DNA of 64,000 nucleotides from Kudoa neothunni. Its lineage: Eukaryota; Cnidaria. Shown here in pieces: positions 48,405 to 61,369 of the stretch (position 1 is its first letter; every line of letters starts with the position of its first letter). The notes beneath the pieces were generated by a model, which did no database searches, was not told the DNA's origin, and saw only the letters and a program-made list of their open reading frames with translations. The stretch is taken from positions 5,828,001 to 5,892,000 of the forward strand of contig OZ199840.1 of assembly GCA_964304625.1 (NCBI GenBank), in the 5' to 3' direction. Made by a program: the position numbers and the translations under genes.

Positions 48405-49724
48405 ACACCCTACAAGTATAATTGGTGTTCAACCGACCCCACGTTTTTATTTGATAAAATATTGGAAAAAATGATAATATTTATTTTTAGAAGTTTTTAA
48501 AAAATTTTATCGATTATATATTCAGTAATTTCATGAATGACATCATGTAATATTTTGGGCGCATGTGCGAATGATAAAGAAATATTTTAACCACAGCTTA
48601 TTTATTACTTTTGAGATCACATATTTTCCATAATCATAATTCAAAATTCATCACATTTAGTAAAATTAATTCTTTATTTAATTTGCGCTTAAAGTGATAA
48701 AAAACATCATAATCCTGGCATAGACTATTGCATAAAACAGGAAGCATAGATACGATTGAAATGTTCATTAAAGCGGAAACGACGCGTTTGTTTCACACTT
48801 AAATATTCCTTAATTCACCAACATGGCAAAAAGTTCCGATTTATTTTGTTACCTCAATATTTTCCACACCATCAAAATGCGAAACTCGCATTATATGGAG
48901 AAATTTGTGTAATGAGACTAAATCGCGATATATCTTTCATTATTCCTCTAACCCAAATATCTCTTTAACCTATTCTCGATAATCCCTGTGATATTTCATC
49001 AGAAATAAACAGCTAATGAACCCATCCAACTCGATCCATCTATCACCAAAAATGTTTCTACCCATGTATTGGTATTTTTTAAAATAATGGCGTGCATAAA
49101 AGAGCTAAATATTATTCTGAAAGTATCAATTTTATTTTGTAATAAAAACGGAGAGACGCCAGGACAACTATTCATAATATTTGCAACACATGTTCTAGAT
49201 GCCAACGGCGTGTTCATTGACCGTAACATTCCGTTCTTGTGTATTAATGAGTTAAGTTGTATATCTGTATCGATATCAAATTTTTCTAACGATAAATAAT
49301 CATGGAACGATGAAAATGAATCCGAAGATTCGGTATCGGAGTAATTACTATTAAGATCACTTGATCACATCTTTTAAATCAGGGGTGCGAACTTTGGTTT
49401 CGGGTGGTGCGAGATCCGATCAAAATTAAAAATAATTTTTGATAAATTTTAAGTCAGTTACAACTTATCGTATGCGAAGAGATGCGAATTTCGTTTTGTC
49501 CAAAAATGGGGGTGCGAGTCCAGTTTTAGTTGGGAAGCGCTGTTTTAAATTAATTATGGGCATGCGCGATGCCAATTAAGATATGATATTCATGCAATAA
49601 AAACATACTTACTCGATAAAATTTTTTCTAAGTTTCCCCCAAAAATTTAAATCAATATTTTGGATAATTATATGGAAAAAAATCGTGGGGTCAAAAAGAC
49701 CCCAATTATACTTGAAGGGTTATT
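48405..49724 (-). mobile_element. piggyBac-like relic with terminal inverted repeats
   Basis: Left terminus CCCTACAAGTATAATTGG (48408) and right terminus, inverted, CCCTTCAAGTATAATTGG (ending 49719), each followed inward by GACCCCACG. The outer TTAA sites are degraded (TTACA and TTAT). An acidic minus-strand N-terminus and a short piggyBac-like stretch (VANIMNSCPGVSPFLLQNKI, about 49130-49190) remain. The rest is non-coding, and a hAT MITE lies inside. Confidence 0.65.
49380..49542 (+). mobile_element. hAT-type MITE, copy 2
   Basis: A 163-bp element from CAGGGGTGCG to AAGCGCTG with a perfect 8-bp target duplication TTTTAAAT (49372-49379 and 49543-49550). It is inserted in the piggyBac-like relic. 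Confidence 0.85.
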
Positions 49725-50159
49725 ATAATAAAGATAGATTTAAAAATGTAATTAAATAGTTAAAACACTCACAAAATCAAAATGTTGCCATTTGACAACA
49801 TAGGGGTTCAAAGGATTAAATGAGAATAAAACTGTGAGGAAAATATCAACCTCCAAATCGACACACGCGTCACTTTCATGAAAAATCCTCAAATATTTTT
49901 AAGAATGTAGATCCAAGTGATCTACTCAATTTTCCTACAATTCAAGATTAAATTTTAAAACAAATAAAAAAAAAAGAGTTGCAGTAAAACCCTTAACAAA
50001 CTATCTTAAGCCAATGCGTTAGTCATTTCAATAAAATTCTAATATGCATTATTAAAATTTAATTTTAAACATTTTTTAAGATTTTTTAATTTACAACTAA
50101 TTTTAATAATTTATTTTAGATGGGAACGTGCAAGTCGCGCGCAACCAAGTCAGCTTTAA
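49725..50159. other. AT-rich 5' flank of POLR3C
   Basis: No gene. GTGCAAGTCGCGCGC lies just upstream (50128-50142) in an otherwise AT-rich stretch. An ATG at 50120 opens a short frame (MGTCKSRATKSALNG...) that overlaps the real start out of frame. Confidence 0.4.
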
Positions 50160-52537
50160 ATGGGTTCGCACGAAGTAAACGTTTGCTTGAAACTGGTTGA
50201 ATTACGATTCGGAAGTGCACATCGTGACATCGCCGAAAAAATAAGCGAATTCTACAATGGTGTGACATTTGCTCAATTGGTAGCGAATCTAACAAATAGG
50301 GATGAATCTAAGACAAAATTCACACTCGAAAATGTATATATTGTTGTCATCACATATTTAATGTTACTTTGCTATAGATCAGGAATATTCTGGTCGAACT
50401 GATTCAATGCGGCTATTTGGATTACAATCAAAATGATAATAACAACCTAGATACCAACCTAGCACCACCACCATCAGATAGAGTTGTAGTTACTTATAGA
50501 TTGGCAGTAGAATATATTTTGACTGGATTGTGGCACGCTCAGTATAGTCATTATGTTGGTGTGAAATATGGCAACGTTGCCAAAATGGTTATTCTTCATT
50601 TATTGATCTATGGAACAACCACTGTGGAGTTGCTTTTTAATCATTTTGTTACCAATGCACATGGTATTGATTATTGGCCGAGAAATTTGAATAAAGTTTA
50701 AAAATTAGTTGACATTGACAACCTCATTCATGCATTTCGTAATTTGGCCAACGACCGTATTTTGGTGTATCACAAAAATTGGCTCAAAGATTTGGAAAGT
50801 GGGTTGGATTTGATAGAGGTTGATTCAGACGAGAATGCTGATCGTCTCTATTTTATACATACCGATGAAACTACACTTCAAGGTACAATTTCTCTTACCT
50901 ATCATCTTCGTATTTTTAATCATTTTTCATAGAATTAAAAAAAGTATATGATCGAGAAAATCGACCTGAAACTTTGGTGGTGTCAAGGAAAAGAAGAATA
51001 AGGTAGTTATGTTGTTGGTTATTGAATGTTGGTGATTAATTTTATTGAAGTGATGGTCCTTGCATCGAGGATGCGGTAATTTCTTGTTTTATGGTTTATT
51101 TTCTATTTTTTATCCAAGATACCGTTTGCTCAAAGACTTGTATGCGCAAACTACAACACTCTCACATTAATGCTACAGAATGAGGTATTTTATTTGTTTT
51201 TTTTTGGTAGAAGTTGAATTAATGTGATTTAGTTGATGAAACAATTCGCAGTTTCTAGTTTTGATTCTGTGGGTTTTATTCAGGTTGATTTTCGGGAGTT
51301 GTTTCTAACTTTAGATATCTTCAAACATTATTGGAGCGATATTGGATCATGAACAGGAAAACAGAGCTTTAAATGCCGCGCAATCTTCACCCATGTCTTT
51401 TTATAAGGTATGTCATTTGGGAGAAGCATTCTTTAGTTTGATCTTGCTCTCCTCACGATTGTTTATTTTGTTATCAACACTCTTCTAGATTCTCCGTTAC
51501 ATGAACCAATTTAATGTTACTGAGGATGATCTGAAATATTACTTAGCGCTGTTACAAGGTGAAGATTTTAGACATGTGATAATCAAAATCGGAGATCACA
51601 AAATGGGCGACTTTTGTGTAAACATCAAAGCAATCTACCAATATTATGTGGAAAAATCGATGAATATTATAGTGTCTCAGAAGTAATTGTCGTTTTTCCA
51701 CTGATAGTTTGAGTTTATAGCTCATATAATGGGGGTCAATTTTATAGGTACGGTCCCGATGCGGGTCGAATTTGCAAAAGTGTAATCCATTACAAATTCT
51801 TGGATCCCAAACAGGTTGTGGTTTTTTCTCTGCTCAACGTAACCTGTTGGTCTCTCATAGATAAGTAGATTTTGTCTTCTTGATATCGGAGAAACACAGT
51901 CGTTGTTACAAAAACTTTGTAAAGATCAGATTTTGAGTGTTAATGTATGTGTTTTTTCAAATCTATCCAATAAGATGGTACTGTAGTTGATCCCTAAAGG
52001 CGTCGAAACCAGACCACTCAAATCTGTTTGTATTATACACACCGATATCGACAAAATAGCGTCTGTTCTAAAATCAAATTGTATCCAGGTGTCTATCAAG
52101 TCGGTTGTTGTTGATTATAATTTGAATTAGTTTATTGACAATTTATTATCATTACGAAAAGAAATGCACACCAAAAACAAGTATATAATATTCGCATGGT
52201 GGAATCTATGTATACATAATCGGGGTTTCTGGATAGAGTGATAATTGAAAGGGGAGAAAAACTTAAGAAAATTGTTGAAAAACTCAAACAACAAAATGAC
52301 ACCTCACTCAATACAGACTTTGACAATCTCCTTCATGATCAAAGCAACATTTTGAGCGATAATGAGAAAAAAATGTATGATCATCTACAGCTACATTTCC
52401 AAAAGTATTCTATCTTTATTGGTGTGATTGATTCTAACAGTTACCTTCTAAGGATTGATGTTACGTTGGCTAATCTCTCTCAGCAATACTTTCTTATCAA
52501 ATACTACCTAAAATTAATCCAATTACAATCATCTTAA
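50160..52537 (+). CDS. POLR3C: RNA polymerase III subunit RPC3 (POLR3C), twelve exons
   Basis: Exons 50160-50333, 50378-50663, 50709-50882, 50933-50979, 51119-51184, 51315-51407, 51489-51682, 51748-51814, 51861-51944, 51987-52088, 52131-52180 and 52237-52537 give 545 residues (human protein: 534). RPC3 forms, with RPC6 and RPC7, the Pol III subcomplex that opens promoters of tRNA and 5S genes. It is built of winged-helix domains. Recognisable parts are the first winged helix (CLKLVELRFGSAHRDIAEKI, then ENIRNILVELIQCGYLDY), QNEISSNIIGAILDHEQENR, KYGPDAGRICKSVIHYKFLD (family FGSRCARIFRLVLQKKHIE), LCKDQILSVNLIPKGVETRP, and the C-terminal coiled coil VIIERGEKLKKIVEKLKQQN. Eight of the eleven introns are 42-81 nt. 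The exon 4 donor (GTGTCA at 50980) was chosen because the alternative after 51002 leads to a stop. Nothing is broken. Confidence 0.9.
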
Positions 52538-54099
52538 TAGAGATTATATGTAGTTTTGGTTCTGTTCTGTAAATTATTCGCTTCATCTCACTTGATTTTT
52601 ATTGGTTTCTTTATTTTTCAATTACTCCTCCCGCGTATAAAATGCTTGAATGTTGCTACATTGACCAAATTATGATCAGTTAAGAGTATTGGGGCTTGTT
52701 TCGAATTTTTTTTCTTGTACGACAAATAGTGGGCGCCATTTTAAGTTATTAAGTTTAGACTCTAACAGAGATTAAGGAAAAGTTTTTGATCAAAAATTAA
52801 TTTCTGTCAGTTAATTGCAATTATTATATTTATAATTAAGACATTATAATTAAAATTTCGGTTTGCCGTTGAATCCCCTCATTCATTTTTTAAATTTTAC
52901 TTGATGTTTTAATTGGTTAGAAATATCCACATTTTATGTTATTTCTAATTGATTATATATTTTTATTTTAACTCCTAATAGATATTTGAGAATTAACTGA
53001 TGCGCTTTTTTAACTAAATATATTTTTCCTTTAATATTACATTTGGATCAAATAATACACTTTCGTTTCTAATGTTCGATTCGAGTGTCCTAATTTTGAA
53101 TATTAAGGTCGAACGATTCTCGAAATTTTTCTGATACATCGAGAAGAAATATTTTAATGTAAAATAAATATTGGCAGCTATGAAGCCATTAAATATAAGA
53201 ATGGAAAATTTCTAAAATTAGACCAAACCTCAAATCCGTCTTCAATAATATTTATATATGAATTTTGACGATTGATTTCTTAATTAATAGTTTTTTTAAA
53301 GTCTACAATATCTTTTTTCCACAATGAAAAATTCATTATCTACAATAGATTTTTATCCAAGTCTAAATTTGCGAAACATTAATTTTAATCATCTCCGTTA
53401 AATGACTTTTTAATAAGTGCAGAAACTTTATATTTGAAGTATTGAAAAATCGTATAAAAAAATAACTGATGTAATCAGCAGACAGCTGAGATTAATGAGA
53501 ATAACAATAAATCTTTATCAAAAGCATTTATTCCATGTTACATTTTTCATTAAAATATTTGAAAAACCATAGTCTTACTTAAATTTTTTAGAGAAATAAA
53601 TATTGTTATTATAATTATAAAATATTTTATTTTAAATAAAGGATATAACAAGGTTTACCGATAATGTTTGAACATTAATAAAAAGTTGTGACCGATTCAT
53701 TAATTGGGCGTAGTTGGTATTAAAACTTGTATTTGAGCTGCTATAAAATCCTTTAAAGAGACCAAGTATATTTGTTTTGATACTTTTTTATTCCTAATTA
53801 GTAATGTTAAAAGGCTATTAGACATAAATAAGAATTTTTATTTAATTTTTGTCATTCCTACAAGATGCGTCCATATACTCTTGTGTAAAACTTACTTGTA
53901 TTAAAAAGTTTATTGATTAAAATATTAAATTTATTTTATTTTCATTGGCATAAATTGGGACAACCGTACGAAAATATACTTTTAACTAAATTTTAATAAT
54001 TTCAATTATTGATTGCAACAGAGTGATATTAAAATTAGTTGACTGTAAAATGATTAATTAAGTTATTTCGTAAAAATCAATTATTCCGAATCCCTTAGG
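52538..54099. other. AT-rich 3' flank of POLR3C
   Basis: I see no gene, RNA or repeat end in these 1.6 kb. Confidence 0.5.
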
Positions 54100-54540
54100 C
54101 AAAGGTTCTCAATCGTTTTATTTAAATTCATCCCCTCAACATGGAACCTAAATTCATATTTACTGTGTGGTTTTAATTGGTTTAGGTATTATTTGTCAAC
54201 ATCTCCCATAAGATAAACGAAGCATAAAAGGAAGACATCGATAATATTTTTATGATTAGTTATGAAATACTTATTTCCAAGAACATTTTCGTACTTTCTG
54301 CCAACATCTCAATTGAGTTTAATAATCCTGAATAATGTAACTCTTTATAAAGTTTTAATGTGCATAACAAACTGCCCATGCCAAAATTGCCCTTATTCAA
54401 TTTTAATGCCAATTAATTACCCTCTGCTATCTCAAATTTACTCACAGGGGGTAAATGCACTACTAATTGAGAATCCTTACTCTAAGGTGTATTCAATTGC
54501 ATTAGAGTAGCTTGTTTGGGAGGATTCATGACCATAACGT
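54100..54540 (+). repeat. interspersed repeat R1, copy 3
   Basis: Begins CAAAGGTTCTCAATCG. It matches copy 1 best at TCTGCCAACATCTCAATTGA (54297; copy 1 at 32176 reads TCTGCCAGCATCTTAATTGA) and at ATTTACT near 54440. The right end is not defined. Confidence 0.5.
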
Positions 54541-54662
54541 TGACATTCTTAGGTTTGGTTTTTGATTCTCGTTGTCGTTTTTTAAATTAAGTTTTATTAT
54601 TGAGTTATTTTTTATTAATGAAAGCAGTTGTTAGAATGTAATACTAATGTTGTGGTGTTGCA

Positions 54663-54900
54663 TTAGCAATTATAATTTGATTTATTAGGAAGGGTCGCAT
54701 TTCACATTTGAATCGTCGAAGATGTGGTAGATAGTCAAAAATTTTGCAGGCCCTACAGAACTAACGTTCTCAAACTCCTCGAGCGGGTATGATTTACTCA
54801 GGGGTAGTGATGGCCTCAACTTCAGTCAATATAATGCTTTAAATTCACACAGTATCAAAAAAGATAAGGTAAGGGATTACATGCTACTTCGCTGCGGTAA
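54663..54900. other. orphan exon-like sequence
   Basis: On the plus strand 54731-54866 is open, preceded by GTGGTAG and followed by GGTAAGG. It reads IVKNFAGPTELTFSNSSSGY, then LNFSQYNALNSHSIKKDK. The minus strand of the same DNA also has an open, protein-like frame (YPLEEFENVSSVGPAKFL) ending in TAA. No neighbouring exons were found on either strand, and the family is unknown. Confidence 0.3.
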
Positions 54901-55598
54901 ATTTACATTGTTAGTTTACCCGATCTAATTAAAAGTTGCATCAAGGGTTATACATTAAGAGTAAAAAATTAAATTTTAGAGAACCAATAAATATTCTTAT
55001 TTTTCATAATTTGATGAACTAATTGAATTATTGTCTTATATGTAAAATGAAATAATTAAATAAAATATTTCATTTTTTGGGATATTATGACTCATCAATC
55101 ACATTTTTTTCAAACATTTACTAAATACTGGAACATGTTATATAAATGGTCAAGTTTTAATTTCTATGATGTAAAAAGATAATTTTAGTATTCGAGGAAT
55201 AATATTTGTTCGTATTTTATCGTTATAAAATGATGTACATGACACTCAAATAATAATAATAATATACTAGCACCAATAATACCCTAAAAATTATTCTAAT
55301 GAATATAATCAATAATTTATGACTTTTCAAATGCAATATTTAATTTAATATCGCGCTAGAAAATACAGAAAGATTCTATGAGGATTAATATTTTCGAAAA
55401 GGTATAATCCCCCAATAATGAATAACCGACTTAATTTCTATAGATGGTGATGAATAATCTTCTAAAAATCGGATTCATAAGGGCAGCTGCTCCTTGCAAT
55501 AAGATATATAACGTAGCCAATCTCTAAGTATTGCTAATCCGTTCACTACCTATTTGACGCTATCCTCAACGCTTCGCCTATTTCTCTATAAATAGCAA
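54901..55598. other. AT-rich 5' flank of the integrin gene
   Basis: No gene. The final 150 bp before the start codon are less AT-rich (for example CTATCCTCAACGCTTCGCC at 55560). They probably contain the promoter and 5' leader. Confidence 0.4.
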
Positions 55599-58500
55599 AT
55601 GAATTCCTTTGTTTTGATATTTTTCATTACGAATTTATTACACGTTACTTTACAGTCTGGATGTATCATGATTAAATTGAGATATATGTTATAAGATCAA
55701 TTTTTTAGCGACATGCAATTTGAAAAAAAATTGTGATGAGTGTTTGGTAACTGAAAATTGCACGTTCTGCAAAGATGAAGTAAAATCGACATTACTCAGC
55801 ACATAAACTAAACTCAATTATGCAGAACTATAATACTTTTCGATGCGATACCAAAGAAAGGCATTTGACTGTAGGTTGCAAATCTATCGAGTCTATCGAA
55901 AGTAGCGTTACAGTGGTATGCTTCTTTTGTCTCTGTGCACATTGTTTTCAGAATCTTTCTGTAACTATTTTGTTTGAAAATATAGACAAAATCAACGGAA
56001 ACCATAAAAACATTAGAGCAAACTCAATTTGATATCACAACCTCTCCAGGTAATACCTAATCTCACATTGCAAGCTGAAATGAACCTTAACATTTGCTAT
56101 TTGTAGGAACACCGGCTCAAATTAAATTAGACCTCGTCAAACATTCCAACATGACCCTTGATTTCTATATATTATTGGACTCATCGTTAAGCATGAGCAA
56201 ATTCAATAAACAATTCGGTGAAATGAGCCCTTTGTTAGGTAAACTAACGTTTGTTATAAGCATTGTGACCTGATGTTGCTTATAGTGGCTAAGCTTAAAA
56301 AATTGACAAATGATGTAAAAATTGGATTTTCTTCATTTGTGGACAGACCTATCGAACCCTTTATTGACAAAATTAAGTATTTACTACCAAAAGCTTAGAT
56401 CCAATAAATATATTTCATAGCAACGATAAAACCAACCAGACCAAAGCGGAATTTCTTATACGCCAATATTTTTCCCTTACCGAAGACGCTACTGTTTTCA
56501 AGGTTTATCAAGCTTTTGATGGAAAAATTATTAGATTGTTTTTCTAGAGTGCATTAACTAAAATTGTATTTCAACGAAAGTATGACAACCAAACTGCGTT
56601 ATGGGATGCATTATTCCAAGTAGCTAATTGCAAGAATGAAGTAAATGAAAAATAAGAAAACTTATTCAAATGCTAATCATTATTTTAAGGTATCCTGGAG
56701 AACATCTTCTAAAAAAATTGTCCTCATAATCACTGATCAAATTCCGCGAATGCCAGGAGAAGAAATGGTGATTTTTTAAATTAATATATTTTTCAGCCAG
56801 CTACTTAAATGATTACTTTATGTTTTATTTATAATGGAACTCTTTATATCTAATATTTTAAATTTCTTTCAGTTTAATTCTAATTCTTTATTATATTACC
56901 AATTGACTATAAACAGAAAGCAACTGTGACCATTTGTGACCACTTCTTCATATATAGGTAGCAAAAATTTTTAATAAAATAACAACAACTTGCAAACTTA
57001 CTCAAAACCAAAAATCAAGTTACCTTGAATGGGACGGAAAAGACATGTCAACACCCTCACTTAGTCAAATACGAGAGACACTAATAGAAAACGGAATTAT
57101 ACCTGTTTTTGCACATTCATCGCAACATACAGAATTTTATCGTGTACTTAGGAGGTATTGGTTCAATATTTTGGTAACATGATTTAGAAAGTAGTTGAAA
57201 AGCTTGCAAATGCAGGAGCCACACAAATAGAAATGGATAAATTTGAGTTGGCTGAAGATAAAAAGACACTCGAATTTCGCATTCTTCCAACCTCACAAAT
57301 TTTAGAATCCATAATAGAAAAATATCAGGTTTCTATATTAATCACAGAAAATATTTTTAAATTTTTTAGCAAATCAGTAGAGATATTACCATCACGGACA
57401 CATCTTCCGACAATATCAAAATAGAATATAAAGTCGTGTGCCCGTATACAATTCTCTGTACATCATCTAAATAACTAATTCTCTTCACTTAGAAATAAGA
57501 CGACCCCAAAAAATTTGGTGTGTAAAAGATTTGCTTCTGATGAACCTATGAGTTTCCATGTAACTGTCACTCCGTTAAGCTGCACTGTTTCTGAAACGTA
57601 AACTTTCTTCACTTATTATCCTTAAGTGTGATATGTATTTTAGGTTTATGGTTCTAATGCCGGGCTTTAGTTTTGCAAAAGTAAATATTAAAGCCATTTG
57701 TGGGTGCAAATGCAGCAAGCATAAAGTATTTTAATTCAAAATAATTATATTTCTTTATTTTTATGCGATGTTTTTTAAGGAGCCCAAATCTACTAAATGT
57801 ACCAACGTGGGCACGTATCAATGTGGTGTTTGTGAATGCGATGAAGGAAGGTTAGAAACTAATAAATATTTTGAAAATATTACTCTATAACCTAGTAGTA
57901 AAGAAGGAAATAAGTGCCAGTGTAAAAAAGCTGCCAAAGCAGATCATAAAAAGTGTATTGCTGAGGGAACAAATTCTTTGTGCAACAATGAAGGAGACTG
58001 TGTTTGTGGACAGTGTCAATGTGTAATTTTTATATTTATACGTCATAGCATTCCAGATTAAAGTTTGATGCGATTAATATTATTAAAATCCTTTTCTTTA
58101 AATATTAAGGTAATAATAGATGTTTTCGTAAATTTACTTTTTTTACAAAACAAAAAATATATGTATGTTACTCAGTGTTAAGGAGTCAATTAGGAAAAAA
58201 AATTCAGCTCGAGAAATAAGCCAACAAATTTCTAATATTATTTATAATTGAATTAAACTGAAATTTCTTTCACTAATATTTATAACATATTTATGTAAAC
58301 TACATGTTAATAGTATTTTTTCCACAATTATAGCATTGTATCTTAATATGAATGAATTTAGCCTGACCATTGGTTAATTTATCACGAGATTCTAAGTTAA
58401 ATAATAAAATAGATATAACCTTTCAGTTAAGGGAATTATTATTATAAATATATTATTTAATTTAATCGTTTAATTTTATTCATTAAACGGTTTGAAATTT

Positions 58501-61261
58501 GCTTTTTCGGTTAACAGAAATCATTGACAATTTTTAGGAGATTAAAGTAATTCCTTTATTTTTTGTAGGCAGGTTCGAAGGAATTTCCTTTTATACTTGA
58601 ATTTAGTAATTATATTTAAGTTTTTTATTTAGGTAATAATATAACCTATTATGTATGCCGAACGTGATTTTTAATATGTGAAAATTTGGAATAAAGAAAA
58701 ATAAATATAATTACTTTGTAAACAGACCTCGTATTCTTTCTTTCGTGTTATTTTAACATGCTCTTAAAATTAATCCGTTATTTAGAAATTATGTATTAGT
58801 TTAAAAGTTTTGTTCCTACTTTAAATTATTTCCTGCTTCTAATTTTAAAATTTTCTATATTCAATATTTAATAGAAATATATTTAATAATTTTATGAAAA
58901 TAACGTTATCAACACCATAAGAGATTTTTTATGATAAAATCTAAAGGAGGAATAATACGATAAGATATACGCTTGTAGAGAAAATTAAGTCAACAGTATT
59001 AAAACGAAACACATTACGTTAATTTACTCATATATAAGGTGCATACACAATAGGTCGTTAAAATATATTTTAAGGATTATTGTAAGTACATAGCCTTGCG
59101 AATTACGGGACTAGCTATCTAATCCGGAATCCCCAACAATTTTAAAAATTCAGGAATTCGAGATTCTCAGGGGAAACAAATTTTGATAGCAGTTCGATTT
59201 TTCACCAAACATTTATTTTAAAATATGAAATACTATAACAGTCACGACTATGATGAGATGATCTTTCTTCGAGTGCTCCAAATGCATTTCGATTCGCTCA
59301 CCGACTTCCAAATAAGAAAGAAGTTGTGTGCCTTCTTTCACGTATGTTATATGATGGACTTGGATGCAGACTGGCTATAAAAACAGGATTATCAATTGAA
59401 AAAGTGCATATATTTGAGGAAAATGTTTATTAATTACTAATAAGAGAATTCATAAACATGTCCCAGCAGAACACAAAGTTAATCTAAGAATGTTAATTAC
59501 TTCTCAAAATGAAGGGAGAACCAATAATATAACAAATTTAAAAAAATAAAAATCCTGAAGTAGACAAATATATAAGTACGCGAATTCTAATTCTGAGAGG
59601 GTAACACTGAATTAAAATTCAGAGACATTTTTGTACAAGCACAAAAACTTTTATCTAAAAACAATATTTCCATTTTTTTTATTCATGTAAATCTCTACTT
59701 TAATATTTTGTAACAGTTAATTCAAATACAATTATATTCATTCGTATTTTTAAATGCCTGAATAATTTTTTTCTACTTTTAATTGCAGTCTACAAATTAG
59801 GTTAAATTTGAAATTAGGAAAATTTTAGTTCTATCTCTAATAAGTTAGTTATTCTTTGAAGTTTTTTGAAACATATATAAGAATTCGAAGAAAAAACCTT
59901 AAAACCTCAGACATATGGAAAGAATAATAAATTAACGAGTATCCTCACTTTTAATGAAAATATTATATGCACGGTTTTGGCAGGAGTTTTTGATCGATAT
60001 CATTATTTTAATGGTTACGAATAGATTAAAATCATAATTAAATTATAAGTGTTAAATATATAGCTGATTTATTATGTCAAATTTATCGGAAAATTATCCA
60101 TAAATAGTCAAATCATTATATAAAAATAAAAATATTCCACTGAATTTAAGTAAGTAATATAATTTAGAGGAGCAAAAGATCGGGAACACACTGCGAATGT
60201 AACGATGAAGGTTGTCCACAATTCGAAGGAAAAGTGTGTGGTGACAGAGGCAATTGTGTTTGTGGCAAGTGTGAATGCAAGCCCGGCTATACTGGTGACA
60301 ACTGCGGTGTTAAGAATTGCGAATATTTTGAAGAAGAATGTCTCGACAAAGAATTTGTAAGATTATTTCTACTATTCAATGTAAAATTTTGATGGGAATG
60401 CGATGATCATTGTAGAAAACCTGTGGAAATCACGGCAGCTGTTTTTGTGGCATATGCAAGTGTGATCTAGGATTTGAGGGAGAATTTTGTGAAATGAATA
60501 AGGTAATGAAGAATTATGACAAAGCATCAACTATTGTTGTTATTAAATTAAGGGTGCAAGCGAAAGTTGTGCAACGTACGAAGGATACGTGAAATCCCTC
60601 ACTTTGCCATCCATCATAGCACACAAACCGTGGAGAGAGCAAGAAATCAAAAGTAATATATAGATTACTTTTAGATTATTAAATGAACTACTTAATTAAT
60701 TATTACAATAAGAATTTCTAAACTGAATGATTCATTCTAAAAGTTTAAAAATTTATTATAGCCGAAATTGCAATGAAAGAAACGTGTAACAATTGCATCT
60801 CTCATAAAATCACCAAACACTCCGGTAGAAGATATCTTTAATTACTCGCTCACCATATTTTAGATCTGGTAGGAACAAGGTGCTACATCATCGACGATGG
60901 ATGTTATTTGTTGTATTCATTTGTGGTGATGGAGGAGAATGTCAAGGTGTTCTATTTTGATTTTGATGAGATGAATGATTGCAGAACCCAACTTTTGTAT
61001 GGTTCCGCGACAGGCATCACCATTCTAGTTGTTATATTCGTTGGCTGTGGTGTTATTGTGAGTTATAAATTGGGTTTACTGATCTACGATAAAATTGCCT
61101 ACTACAAATTCCTTCGAGAAAATAATACGGATAAATGTGCTGAAGTAAATCACCAGAGACCCTCATAATGTGATTGTTTAATGCTATTCTAGGCAAATAA
61201 CCCACTTTATAAAAGTGCCGAGGTTGTACTTGATAATCCAGTCTACAATAAACACCTTTAA
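55599..61261 (+). CDS. integrin beta subunit, 22 exons
   Basis: Exons 55599-55662, 55709-55779, 55826-55915, 55986-56049, 56107-56238, 56286-56376, 56421-56502, 56548-56640, 56690-56767, 56958-57143, 57188-57328, 57370-57443, 57493-57597, 57644-57725, 57780-57850, 57896-58022, 60168-60356, 60416-60502, 60553-60652, 60762-60824, 60864-61144 and 61193-61261 give 779 residues in unbroken phase. It is a type I adhesion receptor chain that pairs with an alpha chain. Parts: signal peptide (1-20), PSI domain ([19 protein letters not shown]), I-like domain with metal site DSSLS at 121-125, four Cys-rich I-EGF repeats (about 440-640), tail domain, one span (about 711-731) and a cytosolic tail with NPLY (760-763) and NPVY (772-775). 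The glutamate of the usual NLDxPEGG metal loop is absent ([11 protein letters not shown]) and the DD after the metal Ser is replaced by KF. Intron 16 is 2145 nt; most others are 42-190. Confidence 0.92.
59213..59374 (-). other. exon-like antisense frame in the large integrin intron
   Basis: After a good acceptor (GTTTTTATAG) the minus strand reads 53 codons, [20 protein letters not shown], then [20 protein letters not shown] and a hydrophobic end, and stops at TAA. The flanking DNA is very AT-rich, so an open frame of this quality is notable. The plus strand is also partly open here. No upstream exon joins in phase. Confidence 0.3.
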
Positions 61262-61363
61262 TCTAGTAATGGTACTCAACAAGAATACCCCTAGTTGATC
61301 TTATTATTCTATGATTTTTTATTAATGACTGAATATTGATGCGGCTTTTGCGTATATATAGCA

Positions 61364-61369
61364 AATAAA
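61364..61369 (+). promoter_or_regulatory. probable polyadenylation signal of the integrin gene
   Basis: AATAAA about 103 nt after the stop codon, followed by a T-rich stretch (TTATAATTTTTTCTC). Confidence 0.55.

Noticed and set aside
50694-50702. Apparent in-frame stop in POLR3C
   Set aside because: It lies inside a 45-nt intron (50664-50708); splicing joins NAH to VDIDNLIH in phase.
51001-51118. Donor after 51002 for POLR3C exon 4
   Set aside because: Although GTAGTT looks better, it forces a stop in exon 5. The GTGTCA donor at 50980 gives a continuous frame that fits the family.
55586-55594. TATAAATA as integrin TATA box
   Set aside because: It ends only five bases before the start codon, leaving no room for a 5' leader.
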